From the NCBI RefSeq assembly GCF_002994745.2, contig NC_037092.1, forward strand, positions 9,042,501-9,106,500: a stretch of DNA of 64,000 nt. Reading direction: 5' to 3'. Source of the DNA: Rosa chinensis (lineage: Eukaryota; Streptophyta; Magnoliopsida; Rosales; Rosaceae). The translations under genes and the position numbers were made by a program. Of the stretch, positions 45,641-58,417 are shown one piece after another (within the stretch, counting starts at the first letter, position 1; every line of letters starts with the position of its first letter). Below the pieces are notes generated by a model. It was not told the origin of the DNA and ran no database searches. It saw only the letters and a list, made by a program, of their open reading frames with translations.

Positions 45641-46067
45641 CGAGAAGACGAATCAGACCCGCTTTCTCAGAGTATCGAGGAAAAGGTTAAAGCTTTCAGG
45701 TATGCCTCTTTCCCTCTCTCTCTTTCTCTCCCTAGTAATGCTTTACTTGTGGGTTGTTTATGAATTCGCTGTTATCTGTAAAATTTGGTTTAACAGTTAT
45801 GATTGCCCTAAATCATGGAATGCTTGGTTTCAATGATCTTCCAGAGAAAAGTTCATTGCTTTGTTTTATTCTCTGCAACCTTTGCTTGTTTTGTCTTCAT
45901 CAATACATACCCTTATGGAGGTTAAACCGGATATGATCTTGCTTAGATGCTCAAAGGCTATAAATTTGTGATCTTTAAAGAAATTAGAGTGCTTTGTTTG
46001 TTCTTGAAAGTAAAACACTTGGTTGGGTTTTGAATTTTGTGAAGTGTTGTTGTAGAGCTTTCACAAC

Positions 46068-49000
46068 ATGGGTTGTAATTCAGATGGTGGGTCCCAAGTG
46101 TTTACGGGTGAGGATGATGATGAAGAATATGAGGAGGATGGTAGGGGTAGTCGGTTTCTTGGGTTTATGTTTGGTAATGTGGATGACTCGGGTGATCTTG
46201 ATGTTGATTACCTTGATGAGGATGCAAAGAAGCATTTTGCTGTACTTTCCGAGAAGCTTGGTCCTGCTTTCACGGATATGGACATGTCAGTGAAGTTACC
46301 AAGGACATTAAGCGATGCGGTGGAGCAAGATTATGATGAGAAGGCTGAGAATGCTGTGAATTATTTTGACATTGATGAGGATTTTGAGGGTCCGGAGATT
46401 GAAGGTGCTACTGAGGAGGACCATCTTTTGCCGAGAGATGAATACCTTTCTGCTAAAGTTTCAGTGGATAAAATTCGAGAAGTGGAACATGAGGTGGTTG
46501 AAAATTATGATGAGGAGAGTGAACAGGAAAAGGAACAAGAGGTGGTTGAACAGGATGTTAGAATTTCCCCACCGCTGCCAGTTCTATGCATAGAAGATGG
46601 AGAGGTGATCCTAAGATTCTCAGAAATCTTTGGCACTCATGTAAAGGAGGCAGTTAAAAGAAACCATAGGTACTCTGTTTGCAAAAGTATGCATAAATCC
46701 ATGGATTTTACGGATATTGTTGAAGAGGATGAAGAGGCATTTCTCAAAGGAACTAGTGAAGGATTTACAGCTTTGAAAGAAGCTGATGGAGTGAAACATA
46801 ACATCTCAGAATTGAATGATGATGATTTGGAATTTGCAAAATTTCGTGTTCACAAAGAGGCTACCTCATTTGCTGTGCTGGATGGGCCAGGAAAGGGCAC
46901 GTACCTTTTTGCGGCACCAATGAAAGAAGATCTAGATGTGGATCTTTGTGTGGAAAGGCAGTCACCTTCGTGTCCTACATTTTACCCTCTTGATCAACAA
47001 GACTGGGAAGATGGAATTATTTGGGACAAGTCTCCTGTAATGAGTGACAATGCTGTTGAGAGTTGTGAAATGTCAGGACCTGACCACACCTCAGTTGATA
47101 GTGAAACAGAATCTGATAGTGGGTCGCAAAATATTCAGTTAGAGTCCCAAAAAGAGTCTGATGAGAAAAGGCATGATTTTATGCTATTTAGCCGGTCTAG
47201 TCTGTTGGAGCCTTTTGGCTCAAGAAATTCAGCAGGACCTTTATGTGTTCCTGTATCGGAAAGCAGATACCATCCCCAACTCTTAAGGCTAGAATCTCGA
47301 TTTGAAGTGGATGACCAGGCAAATGGTAGAATGGAGAATGTCGACCAGAAGCTTCATAAGAGAGATGCTGTGAGGCAATTCAGCAAGCTTACCTCACATA
47401 ACAGAGACATGCTGGAAGGATCATGGTTAGACCAGATCATATGGGACCCAAACATACGTATTAGGAAGCCAAAGCTTATCCTTGATCTTGAAGATGAGCA
47501 AATGCTCTTTGAGATTTTGGATAACAAGGATAGTGAACATCTTAAGCTTCATTCAGGGGCCACGATTGTAACTACCCCTCTAAAGTCAAGCAATGAGGAT
47601 TCTTTGGATTTGCCCAGTCATAGAGCTCAGTTTTGTTGGCGATATGTAGCTAATGACAAGCACTATGCAAACAGGAAAACATCTTATCAACTACAATCGA
47701 ATTCTAAAAGACGCACTGCTCAAAGCATAAAGATTTATCACTCACAACCTGCACTTCGGCTACAGACTATGAAGCTGAAGTTAAGCAAGTAAGCTCGATG
47801 CTTTTTTATGTTTATGCTTAATTTATTTATTGAGGCTCACAAGTTCTTTAAATGACAATTAAGTTGAGGTAGTTCTGGATTTCATTTTATGCATAAGCTT
47901 TCTTGTGCTTGTACATGATAGGTACTCAATGGGGTTTGTTGTGACAATTTCACTTTTTATTACCTGTGCAAAACCTTTTGTGCCATGCCATCTGAGTCTT
48001 ACTCTTACACTGCTTTTTTTGTCACAGTAAGGAGGTTGCTAATTTTCATCGACCAAAGGCTTTATGGTATCCCTGCGACGATGAAAAAGCTGTAAAAGAA
48101 CTAGGGAAGCTGCCTACTCAAGGACCAATGAAAATTATTATAAAGAGCTTGGGTGGCAAAGGCAGTAAGCTTCATGTTGATCATGAGGAAACTGTCTTTT
48201 CTGTCAAAGCAAAAGCTTCAAAAAAGCTAGGTTGTCACCTCGTCTCTCATGTGTTATCCCATTTACCCTTGTTTATTGTTTACAATCAATGAGTACTTCT
48301 AAAGTGTACATAATTTCTGGTTTTTGTAGATTTTAAGTCATCTGAAACAGTGAGGATGTTTTATAAAGGGAAGGAACTTGAAGATGATAAATCTCTAGCT
48401 GCTCAAAATGTTCAGCGGAACTCTTTGCTTTATCTGGTCCGTACAAATATATATTTGTTGCCAAGGTCGCAAAAACTTCCTGGTGAGAATAAATCGTTGC
48501 GTCCTCCTGGAGCATTTAAGAAGAAATCTGACCTTTCAGCTAAAGATGGTCATGTCTTTCTAGTAGAGTATTGTGAGGAAAGACCTTTACTTCTGAGCAA
48601 TATTGGTATGGGTGCAAGATTGTGCACTTATTATCAAAATTCAGCCCCAGATGATCAAAATGGATCTTTGTTGCACAATGAAAACAGCAGCTTGGGTCAT
48701 GTCATTTCGCTAAACCCTGCTGATAAATCACCTTTTCTTGGAGATATAAAAGCTGGTTGCTGTCAGTCATCTCTTGAGACAAACATGTATAGAGCACCTC
48801 TTTTTTCTCATAAGGTGCCATCAACTGATTATCTGTTAGTTCGTTCTGCAAAGGGAAAGCTTTCAATTAGACGCATTGACAAGCTTAATGTTGTAGGGCA
48901 ACAGGAACCTCTCATGAAGGTAATGTCTCCTGGAACTAAGAATCTGAAAAATTACATGCTTAACAGGCTCCTAGTCTACATGTGCCGTGAGTTCCGTGCT

Positions 49001-52000
49001 GCCGAAGAGCGCCATGTCCCTCCTTGTATTTGTGTAGATGAGTTACGTGCACAATTTCCTTACCTATCTGATCCCTTTATCAAAAACAAAGTGAAGGAAC
49101 TTGTGAATTTGCCGAAGGGATCAAGTGGACATTGGGTTAAGAAGAGCAATTTCACGATTTTCTCAGAGGATGAATTAAGAAATATGGTGAAACCAGAAGA
49201 GGTGTGTGCCTATGAAAGCATGCAAGCTGGTCTTTATCGGCTCAAACATTTACGAATTACTCAAACTTATCCTTCTGTCATGTCATCTGCAATGAGTCAT
49301 CTCCACGACGAAGGTAATACTCTGGCTGCTGCATGTCACATCAAAAGGGAACTACAGACGACTCCATGGAATTTGAGTTGCAATTTTGTAGCCTGTACAA
49401 TGGGAAAAGAAAATATTGAGCGTTTAGAAATATCTGGCCTTGGTGATCCATCTGGCCGGGGACTAGGTTTTAGTTATGTTCGCGCTGCTCCAAAATCATC
49501 AATGCCCAATGCAGTGGGAAAGAAAAACTGTGCTACTGGTAGAGGACGTTCAGATTCTTTCAGCAGGGAGAGGTGTCAGGAAATTTGGGAACAGCAAGTT
49601 CATTGTCTTTCAGCAGTAGGCAGTGATGAGAATGAGAGTGATTCTGAAGGAAATTATAGTGATCTGGATTCCTTTGCTGGGAGTTTAGAAAATCTGCTTG
49701 ATGCAGAAGAATGTGAAAAGGGGTTAGGGGGTGACCATGAATTTGAGTGTGACAAAGAAGACGACGTTAAAGGGCTCGTAATGAGAAGGCTCCTGTCCTT
49801 GAATCCAGCAGAGGAAAGTGAAGATGAAGCAGCTGAAGCAGCTGAGTTATGCCGGTTGCTTATGGGTGATGAAACTGAGAGGAAGAAAAAGAAAACAACA
49901 AGAGTTTTGGAGGAAGCTAGGCTGCTTCCAGGCTCACGAACAAGTTTTGCTTTTGAGAATGCAGATAGGGTAAAGCAAAACATTGTTACAGCACAATTTG
50001 ATGGTTCCTATACTCCTAAAGAGAATCCAATTGGAGACAGCAAAGTGATGGAAAATCTTCTTAAAAGAAGCAAGACTGGAGAATTAGAAGGGATGAGAGA
50101 GAATGGTACTACACCTATGCATAAGAAACTAAACGCATCAGGAAATGGTGTCAAGATGTTTGGTGAGAAGAAGCCAGTAAGAGAGAATTTTGTCTGTGGA
50201 GCATGTGGTCAGCATGGACACATGAGGACAAACAAGAACTGCCCCTAGTTTGGAAAAGATCTGAAAGTGCACATTGAAACTCCAGATCTGGAGAATGTAC
50301 TTGGAAGGTCCATTCCTCTGAACTCATCTAGTCAGTTTCAGCAGAAAACTACAACAAAGAAGCTGATACCAAAGACTGTAATTGATGTTGAAGGTTCTGA
50401 GGTTGAAAACCTTGGTCTGACCTCAAAGGTTGTTCCATTGACACTCAAAGTTGCGTTTGGTGAAAAGTTTCCTGATAAACAGGCTCCTGGAGAAACAGAG
50501 AGTTATCAGAATCCACTCACATCTGATCTTGAAACTGGGAATCCCGCTGTTAAGGTTAGTAAAATAATAATTTCTAACAAGACAAAACCTGGAGGGGTAT
50601 CAGTTGAATCTCATAAACCCCCTATTGGGATATGGCCTCCCACAGATATAGATAGGGGTCATGTTAAGTCACAAAAGCCATTGCCAACTATAGTCATACG
50701 GCCTCCAGCAACCACAGTTAGAGATCATGTGGAATCTCAAAAGCCCTCTGTTGCTAAACTGCCATTAGTTGAAGCTCACAAAGAGCAACATCATCAGAAA
50801 AGACATGAGAAGCTGAATAGCATGTATTTTCCTACTGAAGCAGCAAAAAAGAAAGCAAGAGATGATAGAAGATTGGGGGAGGAGCAAGAGAAACGAAGAA
50901 TTGAAGAGAGTGCCAGGAGGCTGTATGACAAGGAAATTAGGATGGCAAAGGAGCGAGAAAGACGTGCAGAGCTCAAAAAATATGAAGCAGCCATCAAACA
51001 AGAGAGAGAGGAAGAACTCCAGAAAGTGAAGAAGAATAAAATGATGCATAGAAGTCCACAGATAAACAATGACTATTTAGAGGACTCGCGGACAAGAAGA
51101 TTTGGTAAAAGGATGCCAGAAAGAGATCAGGGGGCCAAAAGGAGGCCAACTGTTGATTTGGGAAGTTATGGTGGAGGTTATGCCTCAACTACTAAGCGTC
51201 ATAAAGGAGGAGAGGTACTTGTCTTGCTACCTTCTTCTTATTACTTTCAATCAATTGTTTTTTTTTTTTTTCTTTAACTTGCTTCATTATAAAAGACAGC
51301 TATATGAGGATGGAATTTAGTCATAGATCGGTCTACCAGCTATCAATTATGAGTTGCAACTGTTCTTTCTCTTAGAATTAGAAATTTAGAAATGTTTCCA
51401 GTAGGTTCATAGTACCTGTATAGAATGATCTTTGAACAAAATTGAGTTAAAACATAGCTACATTTCCCTATTCTCAAACTGGTTTGCACTTTGAAGATGA
51501 GGGGCAGTGTGAAATCATGTCGGATTCTGCAATTTTGGGAAACTTATTCTTGATAGTGATGTTTCTATCCATCCTCTTGGCTCTCTGATTGATTGCTGCA
51601 ATGCTTTGGTCAAGAAGTTTCAATCTTTCTCCCTAAAGCACATCTATCGTGAATGCAATATGGTGGCAGATTACCTTGCTAAGAGTAGCATTGATCATGC
51701 TTATGGAGTCATCGAATTTGATGCTCCTCCTGTTCATGCTGCTAATGTTTTTCTTGTAGATTTTGATGGAGCTACTAGAGTTGGAAGATCTGTTGTCGGA
51801 CCTTCTAGTGGTCATGCTTAGCTAATTTTTAGTTTTGTTCTGTTTTCTGGGCCTCTTTAGGTCCCCTTTGTAACCAAAAAAAAAGAAAAAAAAAATGAAT
51901 TAACAGACAAAACCAATTTATTTATTCATCTGTTGTAAGAAAATACAGAGGCTCATCAATATAAAATGCAGTGTCAACAGATGTTATAGATATAATGTGA

Positions 52001-52419
52001 ATCAATACCTCTTGTAATATATGAACTATTTGTATTGAGTTCTTAATTCTGTACAGGTTGGTTTGGCAAACATCTTGGAGCGCATTGTAGAGTCCCTCAA
52101 AGATCGAATTGAAATCTCGTATCTTTTTCTAAAACCAGTATCCAAAAAGGAAGCTCCTGATTACCGGGACATCATAGAGCACCCAATGGATCTGTCGACA
52201 ATCAAGGTGAAGGTTCGGAATATGGAGTACAAGAGCCGGGAGCAATTCAGACAGGATGTGCGGCAGATTGCCTTTAATGCGCATAAATATAATGATGGGC
52301 GTAACCCGGATATCCCTCCACTTGCAGATGAGCTTTTAAACTTTTGTGACTATATGTTGGTTGAGAATGAAGAAAGCTTGACTGAAGCGGAAGCAGGCAT
52401 TGAATATACAGATATGTAG
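46068..52419 (+). CDS. TAF1: TFIID subunit TAF1 with an in-frame TAG
   Basis: Coding exons are 46068-47788, 48028-48230, 48330-51214 and 52057-52419, all GT-AG and in phase, 1724 codons to the final stop. Order: an acidic N-terminus with GSRFLGFMFGNVDDSGDLD; a ubiquitin-like domain (PMKIIIKSLGGKGSKLHVD... to LLYLVRT), typical of plant TAF1; the large central TAF1 domain (FLVEYCEERPLLLSN, YRAPLF); a zinc knuckle (CGACGQHGHMRTNKNC); a basic coiled coil; and a bromodomain (YLFLKPVSKKEAPDYRDIIE). TAF1 is the TFIID scaffold that contacts TBP and acetylated histones. Codon 1281 (50246-50248) is TAG two residues after the knuckle, where relatives have Lys (AAG). All else is open, so this is either a real truncation that removes the bromodomain, a recently dead copy or a base error. 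Confidence 0.9.
51500..51896 (+). mobile_element. LINE RNase H relic in the last TAF1 intron
   Basis: The open stretch 51606-51821 contains KHIYRECNMVADYLAKSSID, typical of the RNase H domain at the end of plant LINE (RVT_3) proteins. An A-rich tail follows at about 51875-51896. It is in the same orientation as TAF1 and spliced out with the intron 51215-52056. Confidence 0.65.
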
Positions 52420-52958
52420 AGACGTGTGCTGTTATATATGTTACTCTCTCTCTCTAAAGAAGGCCCCAGGTTGAGTGTACAAGATGCTTGTTTTCTCTAA
52501 TTTTGAAGTTTGTAGGTCGTTTTACGCATGGATCAAGGAGACAGCTCGTTTGTCAAATAGTTGTATTTCTTGTGTAATTTTTGTCCATGGAGTTGTTCAT
52601 GGAACCAGTAGTTCCAATATTGTACAGTGAAAGCCGTAAAAGGCATACCATCTTGTAAATTTAAGTAATTACTCTCCATAATCCATCTAATAATTGGGAG
52701 TGCTAACTTAAAAGAGATTTAACTAACATTCTCATAAAAAAAATAGTGATAACAATGTTCAACATGCCACCTCATTTCACAGGTGCTCCATAACACCTCT
52801 TTGTTACGTTTCTTAATCATATCATTAGTAAAGAATGATCTTTTATCTTTTCTTGTAATTTTTCACATAGCTAGGCCCATAATAAAATAGCCCGTTAAGG
52901 CTCTTGGTTCTTAGTTCTCCCTTACTTCACTCCAAACCAGTCCTGAGCAACCAGAAAA

Positions 52959-54643
52959 ATGGCGCTGAGATACCTCAACAGTTTCATTTCATCGGAGGCA
53001 TTCAAAAACGCCGGCCGAGAACTAACCGACGGCGTTCCGCGCCTGGTCAAGTTCGTCTGTTGCCTCCAACTCACCAAGACTCACCTCCTCACCGTCGTTC
53101 TGGTAACCACTAAATTCTCTTGCTTTTGTTTCTCACTCTTCCAAATTCGATGAACTGAGGTCAAAAAACGACCCCGTTTTGTTTTGGGGTTCGCTGTGCG
53201 CAGACGTACGGTCCAAGCATGCTCCCGACGCTCGGCCTGACCGGAAATCTGTGCTTGGCCGAACGCATCTCGACCCGGTTTGAAAAATTGGGCGTTGGTG
53301 ACGTTGTTCTGCTACGATCGCCTGACGTTCCTAAGAAGATTGTGACCAAGCGATTGGTGGCCGTGGAGGGTCAGTCTGTTACTTACATTGTTGACCCTAA
53401 GAACAGTGATACGTCTGAGACTCTTGTGGTAATGCTCATCTTCCACTTGAAATTATCAGTCTTTTTCTTTTTCTTTTTCTTTTTTGTTTGGAGATTGATT
53501 GTTGTGATGGTGGTAGGTTCCGAAAGGGCATGTTTGGGTGGAGGGAGATAATATCTATGAGTCGAATGATTCGAGAAAGTTTGGGCCTGTTCCTTATGGT
53601 CTTCTACAAGGCAGAGTCTTTTGGAGGGTGAGAATTATTGCTTTGTTGTACCTCGTTTTTTTCGTTATGTATGTGCGTGCTTTATGTTGTATTGGTTTCG
53701 GATTTGCTTGATTAGCGTAAAGGAATGGATGTGGTAGATGTTAGTTTTGATGTGGACTTTGTGTAGAACATATGAATTTCAATTAGAGGGGTTCGGGAGT
53801 GTGACTACTTGAAAGGAGCTTTGATAGGAGTTCAGATAGAAATGGTTAATGGTGAATATTAGGAGGCTGAAGGACAGATAAGCGGTTTTTCTTTTATGTT
53901 ATTCACAGTGGAAGTTGAAAACATTTGTTAGTGTTAGAACTACAGTTTGATTGATTTGGGAAAATGTCTTTGGACTTCTTACGTAGCATCCTTTAGTGGA
54001 ATCATTTGTTAGTGTTAGAACTATAGTTTGATTGATTTGGGAAAATGTCTTTGGACTTCTTACGTAGCATCCTTTAGTGGAATTAATTGTGATATATGGC
54101 GGAGATTGTAGGAAATTTAGAATGTCATTTGTGGAGAACTGAAGCAACATAAAAAGAACGGATAGTGAACAGAACTCACAACATTGCAAGGAAACAACAT
54201 ACTCTTAAGGCTTGTTGATTACCAGCAGTAAATACTGTAAATACTGAGAGGATGCTATTATCTTAACTTGTCAATTTTCTAAAGAATTCCAAGAAAGTGG
54301 GAAGGAAAGGATATAGGCACTCTTTTTTTTTTTTTTTTTTTTCATTTAAAAATACCTAAGGCTGCCTCTTATGGGCTGCAGGCACTCTTATTTGTACTTT
54401 ATAGAGATGCAAACTATAGCGCAAAGAGAAACCTGAATGAACAAGGAAAATCACAAAGACTCGTTGCCAAATTGAGACCCAAAACTTTCACTTTACAGTT
54501 CTTTACCCTATAGTGTTATCTTGTTAAACACACTTTATTTCACTCTTAAGATTTCTCATCTTTGTTCATCTTGTCATTAGATTTGGCCACCTAAAGATTT
54601 TGGATCATTGGTGCAAAGCAAAGGGAAGGATTCTGTCTCATGA
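52959..54643 (+). CDS. Mitochondrial inner membrane protease subunit 1-like (S26)
   Basis: Four in-phase exons (52959-53102, 53204-53428, 53517-53627, 54581-54643) give 180 residues. Exon 2 begins TYGPSMLPT, with the catalytic Ser of signal peptidase family S26. [13 protein letters not shown] supplies the general-base Lys, and [21 protein letters not shown] is the conserved box D-E (GDN...DSR.FGP). The N-terminus has a hydrophobic stretch ([19 protein letters not shown]) as membrane anchor. IMP1 with IMP2 cleaves inner-membrane sorting signals from imported proteins. The C-terminus ([10 protein letters not shown]) is typical. It starts 540 bp after TAF1 on the same strand. The last codons fall in a sequence repeated downstream at 54668-54811. 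Confidence 0.9.
53922..54083. repeat. 81-bp tandem duplication in the IMP1-like gene intron
   Basis: Two nearly identical 81-bp copies start at 53922 and 54003 within the third intron. Confidence 0.9.
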
Positions 54644-54667
54644 GGTACACTATTGAGCAGGATATAG

Positions 54668-54811
54668 TTTTGGATTCTGTCTCAATATTCGTACACTATT
54701 GAGGTACACTGTTAGTTTTGGATTCTGTCTCAATATTCGTACACTATTGAGGTACACTGTTAGTTTTGGATTCTGTCTCAATATTCGTACACTATTCAGG
54801 TACACTGTTAG
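54668..54811. repeat. Three 48-bp repeats derived from the IMP1-like gene end
   Basis: Units start at 54668, 54716 and 54764 (TTTTGGATTCTGTCTCAATA...). GGATTCTGTCTCA and ACACTATTGAG also occur across the stop codon at 54629-54656, so the array grew from the last coding triplets and adjacent 3' UTR. Confidence 0.9.
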
Positions 54812-56186
54812 TGCCCCATTTGGATTCTGTTCTTGCTGATGTGTTATGCATCTGTAATGGGACTAGAAAATCTTGTTTTCTTGAGGTTAGAAAAACTTGT
54901 TTTGAAGCGCTGGTGTTCATGGGGTGTATAGAAGCTTGTTTTAGCATGATTTTGTTGTAAAGGAGAAGTGTTTTAACTCTGAGACTTCCAGTGCATGACT
55001 ATTGAAATGAAACCTGTATTCCCCAGTAGCACTATTTTCAATGTCCATGGCGTATTTTTCATTTTTCTCATAAGACGTAAGCTTTTTTTTTTTTTTTTTT
55101 TCATTTTCACAGACATCCATTCCTGTTTAATCTGCTGTCAATTGCGTTACCATAATATTACGTCTCATGCTCTACAAGAAGATAGTCAATCCCCAGTCTT
55201 GCTTTTCAAATTCTTCTGCTGTGGATTCTCTTATACATCCTGGTCAATTTTGGATTAACATTTTCTTACCAATTCTGTGGTCGAATCTGTAGATCTCAGT
55301 CAACTTATGTTGATTTCAGCCTTGGTGTTTAATTGAAGTATATGTTCGTGAACATGTTCAGCTAGTCTAATACTCACAGGATTGCTTTCATTTGAAGTGA
55401 TCTCCGAAGTTATGGAACCAAGAATCATGGGAAAAGAGTTCATATTTGCCAGAAACTTGCTCCTAGTCCTGAAAAAATCTGGGTGGTTGATAGAGTGAAG
55501 CTCCTAGCCTGCAGCAGAAACTTGCTGAGAATTCATTATACGCCTTCCGTAACTTGAGGCAGCTTTTGTAAGTAGAGATTGAAGTTGCGATCTCCAGCTT
55601 CTGGTTAAATGGGGCCTTCACTTTTATAGGTCAATTTTGTAAGTACCGGCCTCTAGGTGAACTATCAATTCGTTTATCAATCTAATTTTAAAAACTTGAT
55701 ACCCAACTTGTTTATCCATGTACCCAACTTCCAATACGATCTCACAAAATTCCTGAAGATTTGGTGTCATTTTAGAATTAAAGCGTACCCTCAAAGCCAA
55801 GTCTATTTAGGTCAGCTCTTAAACAATCACTTGCCCCTTCAACTTAAGCACTATGACGATAAAACTCTCGAAAATTATATCATCTACTGCCATATATGCC
55901 GAAGAAAGCAGCATATCGGAGAGGAAAAAAAAACTCTCATTTAGCATCTTTTGCTATGTACATCCTAAACTGTCAAAACCATGGCAATGCTACCTATGGC
56001 TGTACACAAATTGCCTGTCAAGGATGCAACTTAACACCCTCTTCATCTCATCACCATCTCATCACCACAAGCTGTTGTTATAACAGTTCAGTTCTTTCGG
56101 CTCTCTTCATGGTTTGGGACAGCAATGACATGCTTTGCATGCTGGTGTGTCGGTGAATTTAAGAGTTTGCAGAAACAGGAAAAGCA
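54812..56186. other. Convergent intergenic region
   Basis: Lies between the 3' ends of the IMP1-like gene (plus) and the TOM1-like gene (minus). It has T-runs and no supported gene. Confidence 0.45.
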
Positions 56187-58369
56187 TTATATCGGACTTA
56201 CTCTTGATACCTGCACCTGAAAGCTAAACATAGTAAGCATACAACAATAATGACAAACAATATGGAGATTACATATAGGTACGTTACAGCAAAATCTAAC
56301 TCCACTGGCAATATATCTTTCTTAACATAGAAGAATTATTTAGTCAGTCCCTGCCTAAAATGTTGTTTGTTTCTTTTTTTCCATGCAAGACCATGAAAGA
56401 ATATTGCTCTGCTGTGTTTTGACTAAAAAAATAAAAATGACTGGTAGTTTGAAAGAATATTACTTTGCAGGAAATGAATGGTTAATGGAAGAAACCAAAC
56501 CTGGCTCCGCGAGCTCATTGCTGCAGTCCAGCTCTGAGGATGTGGTAATACGTTAGAATCATCACTGATGAATGTTAATGTAGTTGATTCTTCTTCTTCT
56601 TGTCGTATGTTAGCTGCTATTGAGGGTGGTAATTCTCTCATGACCCATAATACATACGCTGAGGGTATTGATGAACCTGACAAGACAACGCATACTTCTG
56701 TTATACTCTAAGAATCTTAGTATTGTCAATTGAAAAGAGGGTAAAGCCATTGCTGTATGTCTCTGAGCCCCCTTCAGATCAAAAAACAGGATTCATTTAA
56801 TTTTCAAACAGGAAAGGAATTTAGATTTACCTACCTACAAAATAATATAAAATCAGCCAAAGCGCAGTATAAACACCATTCACAGGCTGTTGATAGTCAT
56901 GGTAAAGCATCTGCATAATAATATAGTAAAGTTTGTGAGATCCAATAAACTAAATCAGATATTTGAACAAGGAAAAAACCATGTGACTAAAAATTAGGTA
57001 TGTACAGGAATATCAGTTAATAGAGCCACGAAAGCACTTGAGGCGAAACATAGAACGGAAACGACAGCTAAACCTGCAACCTGTCAACAATATAATGTTT
57101 CTGTACATTATTATCAAAATAATAAAAACAAGGGATGGATTATTAGCCACTACTACATATTTACCAAATCCAATGCTTCATGGGACAGATTGATCAAATT
57201 ATCAAATTACATAAAATATCAGATTAGCAAATTAAGAAATAAAGAGACAGTGATGATAGCAGTAATAATAATACTACTATATTTTTATAGCAGCAGTAAA
57301 TTAAATACCTTCCACATCTCAGAAGAGGCTCTCTCAGATCTAACTTTTCTCATTCTCAAGCATAATAGAAGTCCTGAAATGTCAAAAAAAAAAACCAAAT
57401 ATAACTTCAAAGGATTGAAGATAATTATCATCTATAAATAGAAAAAATGGTGTCTGGGCATATGTCTTAGATCAGCAAATGAGACCAAAACCACAAAATT
57501 AAGGACCTAATTCTCACAAGACGAGATAATGAAGCACAAGACGATTCGGAGTTCCCTATCATGTTTGAAACTATAGAAGCTGCAATGGACCTAAACTAAT
57601 CATATTCCAATAGCAAGTAGACTCCACTGCGAGGCAGACTCACCAAAAATAACAGTTTATGGGGTGCCTCCTCAGAATCCTTCCAAAAGCAATAGTGACT
57701 CCTCCTCCTAATCCTATACGATTGATATCAAATTATGCCCCAGATGGATGGATCTTATGCTTCAAAATCTTTCAACCGAAACAGCTGAATATGCTAGTGA
57801 ACCTTCACTTGAGTTTTAGAGAATAAACACCAAAACCATAGTCGGTCTCTAAAGTACATCCAAAAGGCCATCACAATAATCTATAATAACCTGATTATTC
57901 CTCAGATTAATGCTTTTTTGTCTGGGTGTAGAGAATATTCCAATACTCTTCCAGCGGAATAGACAAACTTCCAATGTTATATTTACAGAATTTCCTTTAA
58001 AAAGATTTCAGATTTGTTGTCATGCCCCTAGATTATCCATTGATTCCAGTCCGACGCTGATAATCTAAACTAGAGATGTAAACTCGTAAAATATGCACAA
58101 TTGCTGAATATTGCAAGCAAATACAAGCATCTAAAATGATAGCTACTCACCATAACATGCCAATGCTCCTCCCAATAATAGTGTTACTATTGCAAAAAGA
58201 TCTACATATACCTGCATGATGATAAAATTCACTCAACATGACTTGGTAGTTGTTAATTAGAATAAAACCAACAATAAGGTTTTGTCCTGGTGGTGTATCA
58301 TCACAAACACAAATCAAAGTTTGTTTGGAAAATAGTCACTACATGAGTACATGCACACTGATCACTCAG

Positions 58370-58417
<48 letters not shown>

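Noticed and set aside
50200..50248. A tiny intron that would remove the TAG from TAF1
   Set aside because: The only GT...AG pair that spans it (near 50207 to 50248) would be about 40 nt, too short for a plant intron, and would delete the zinc-knuckle residues that match the family.
49654..51069. Long minus-strand frames within TAF1
   Set aside because: They are reverse shadows of the acidic and lysine-rich TAF1 coding sequence, giving Ser/Phe/Leu-rich translations.
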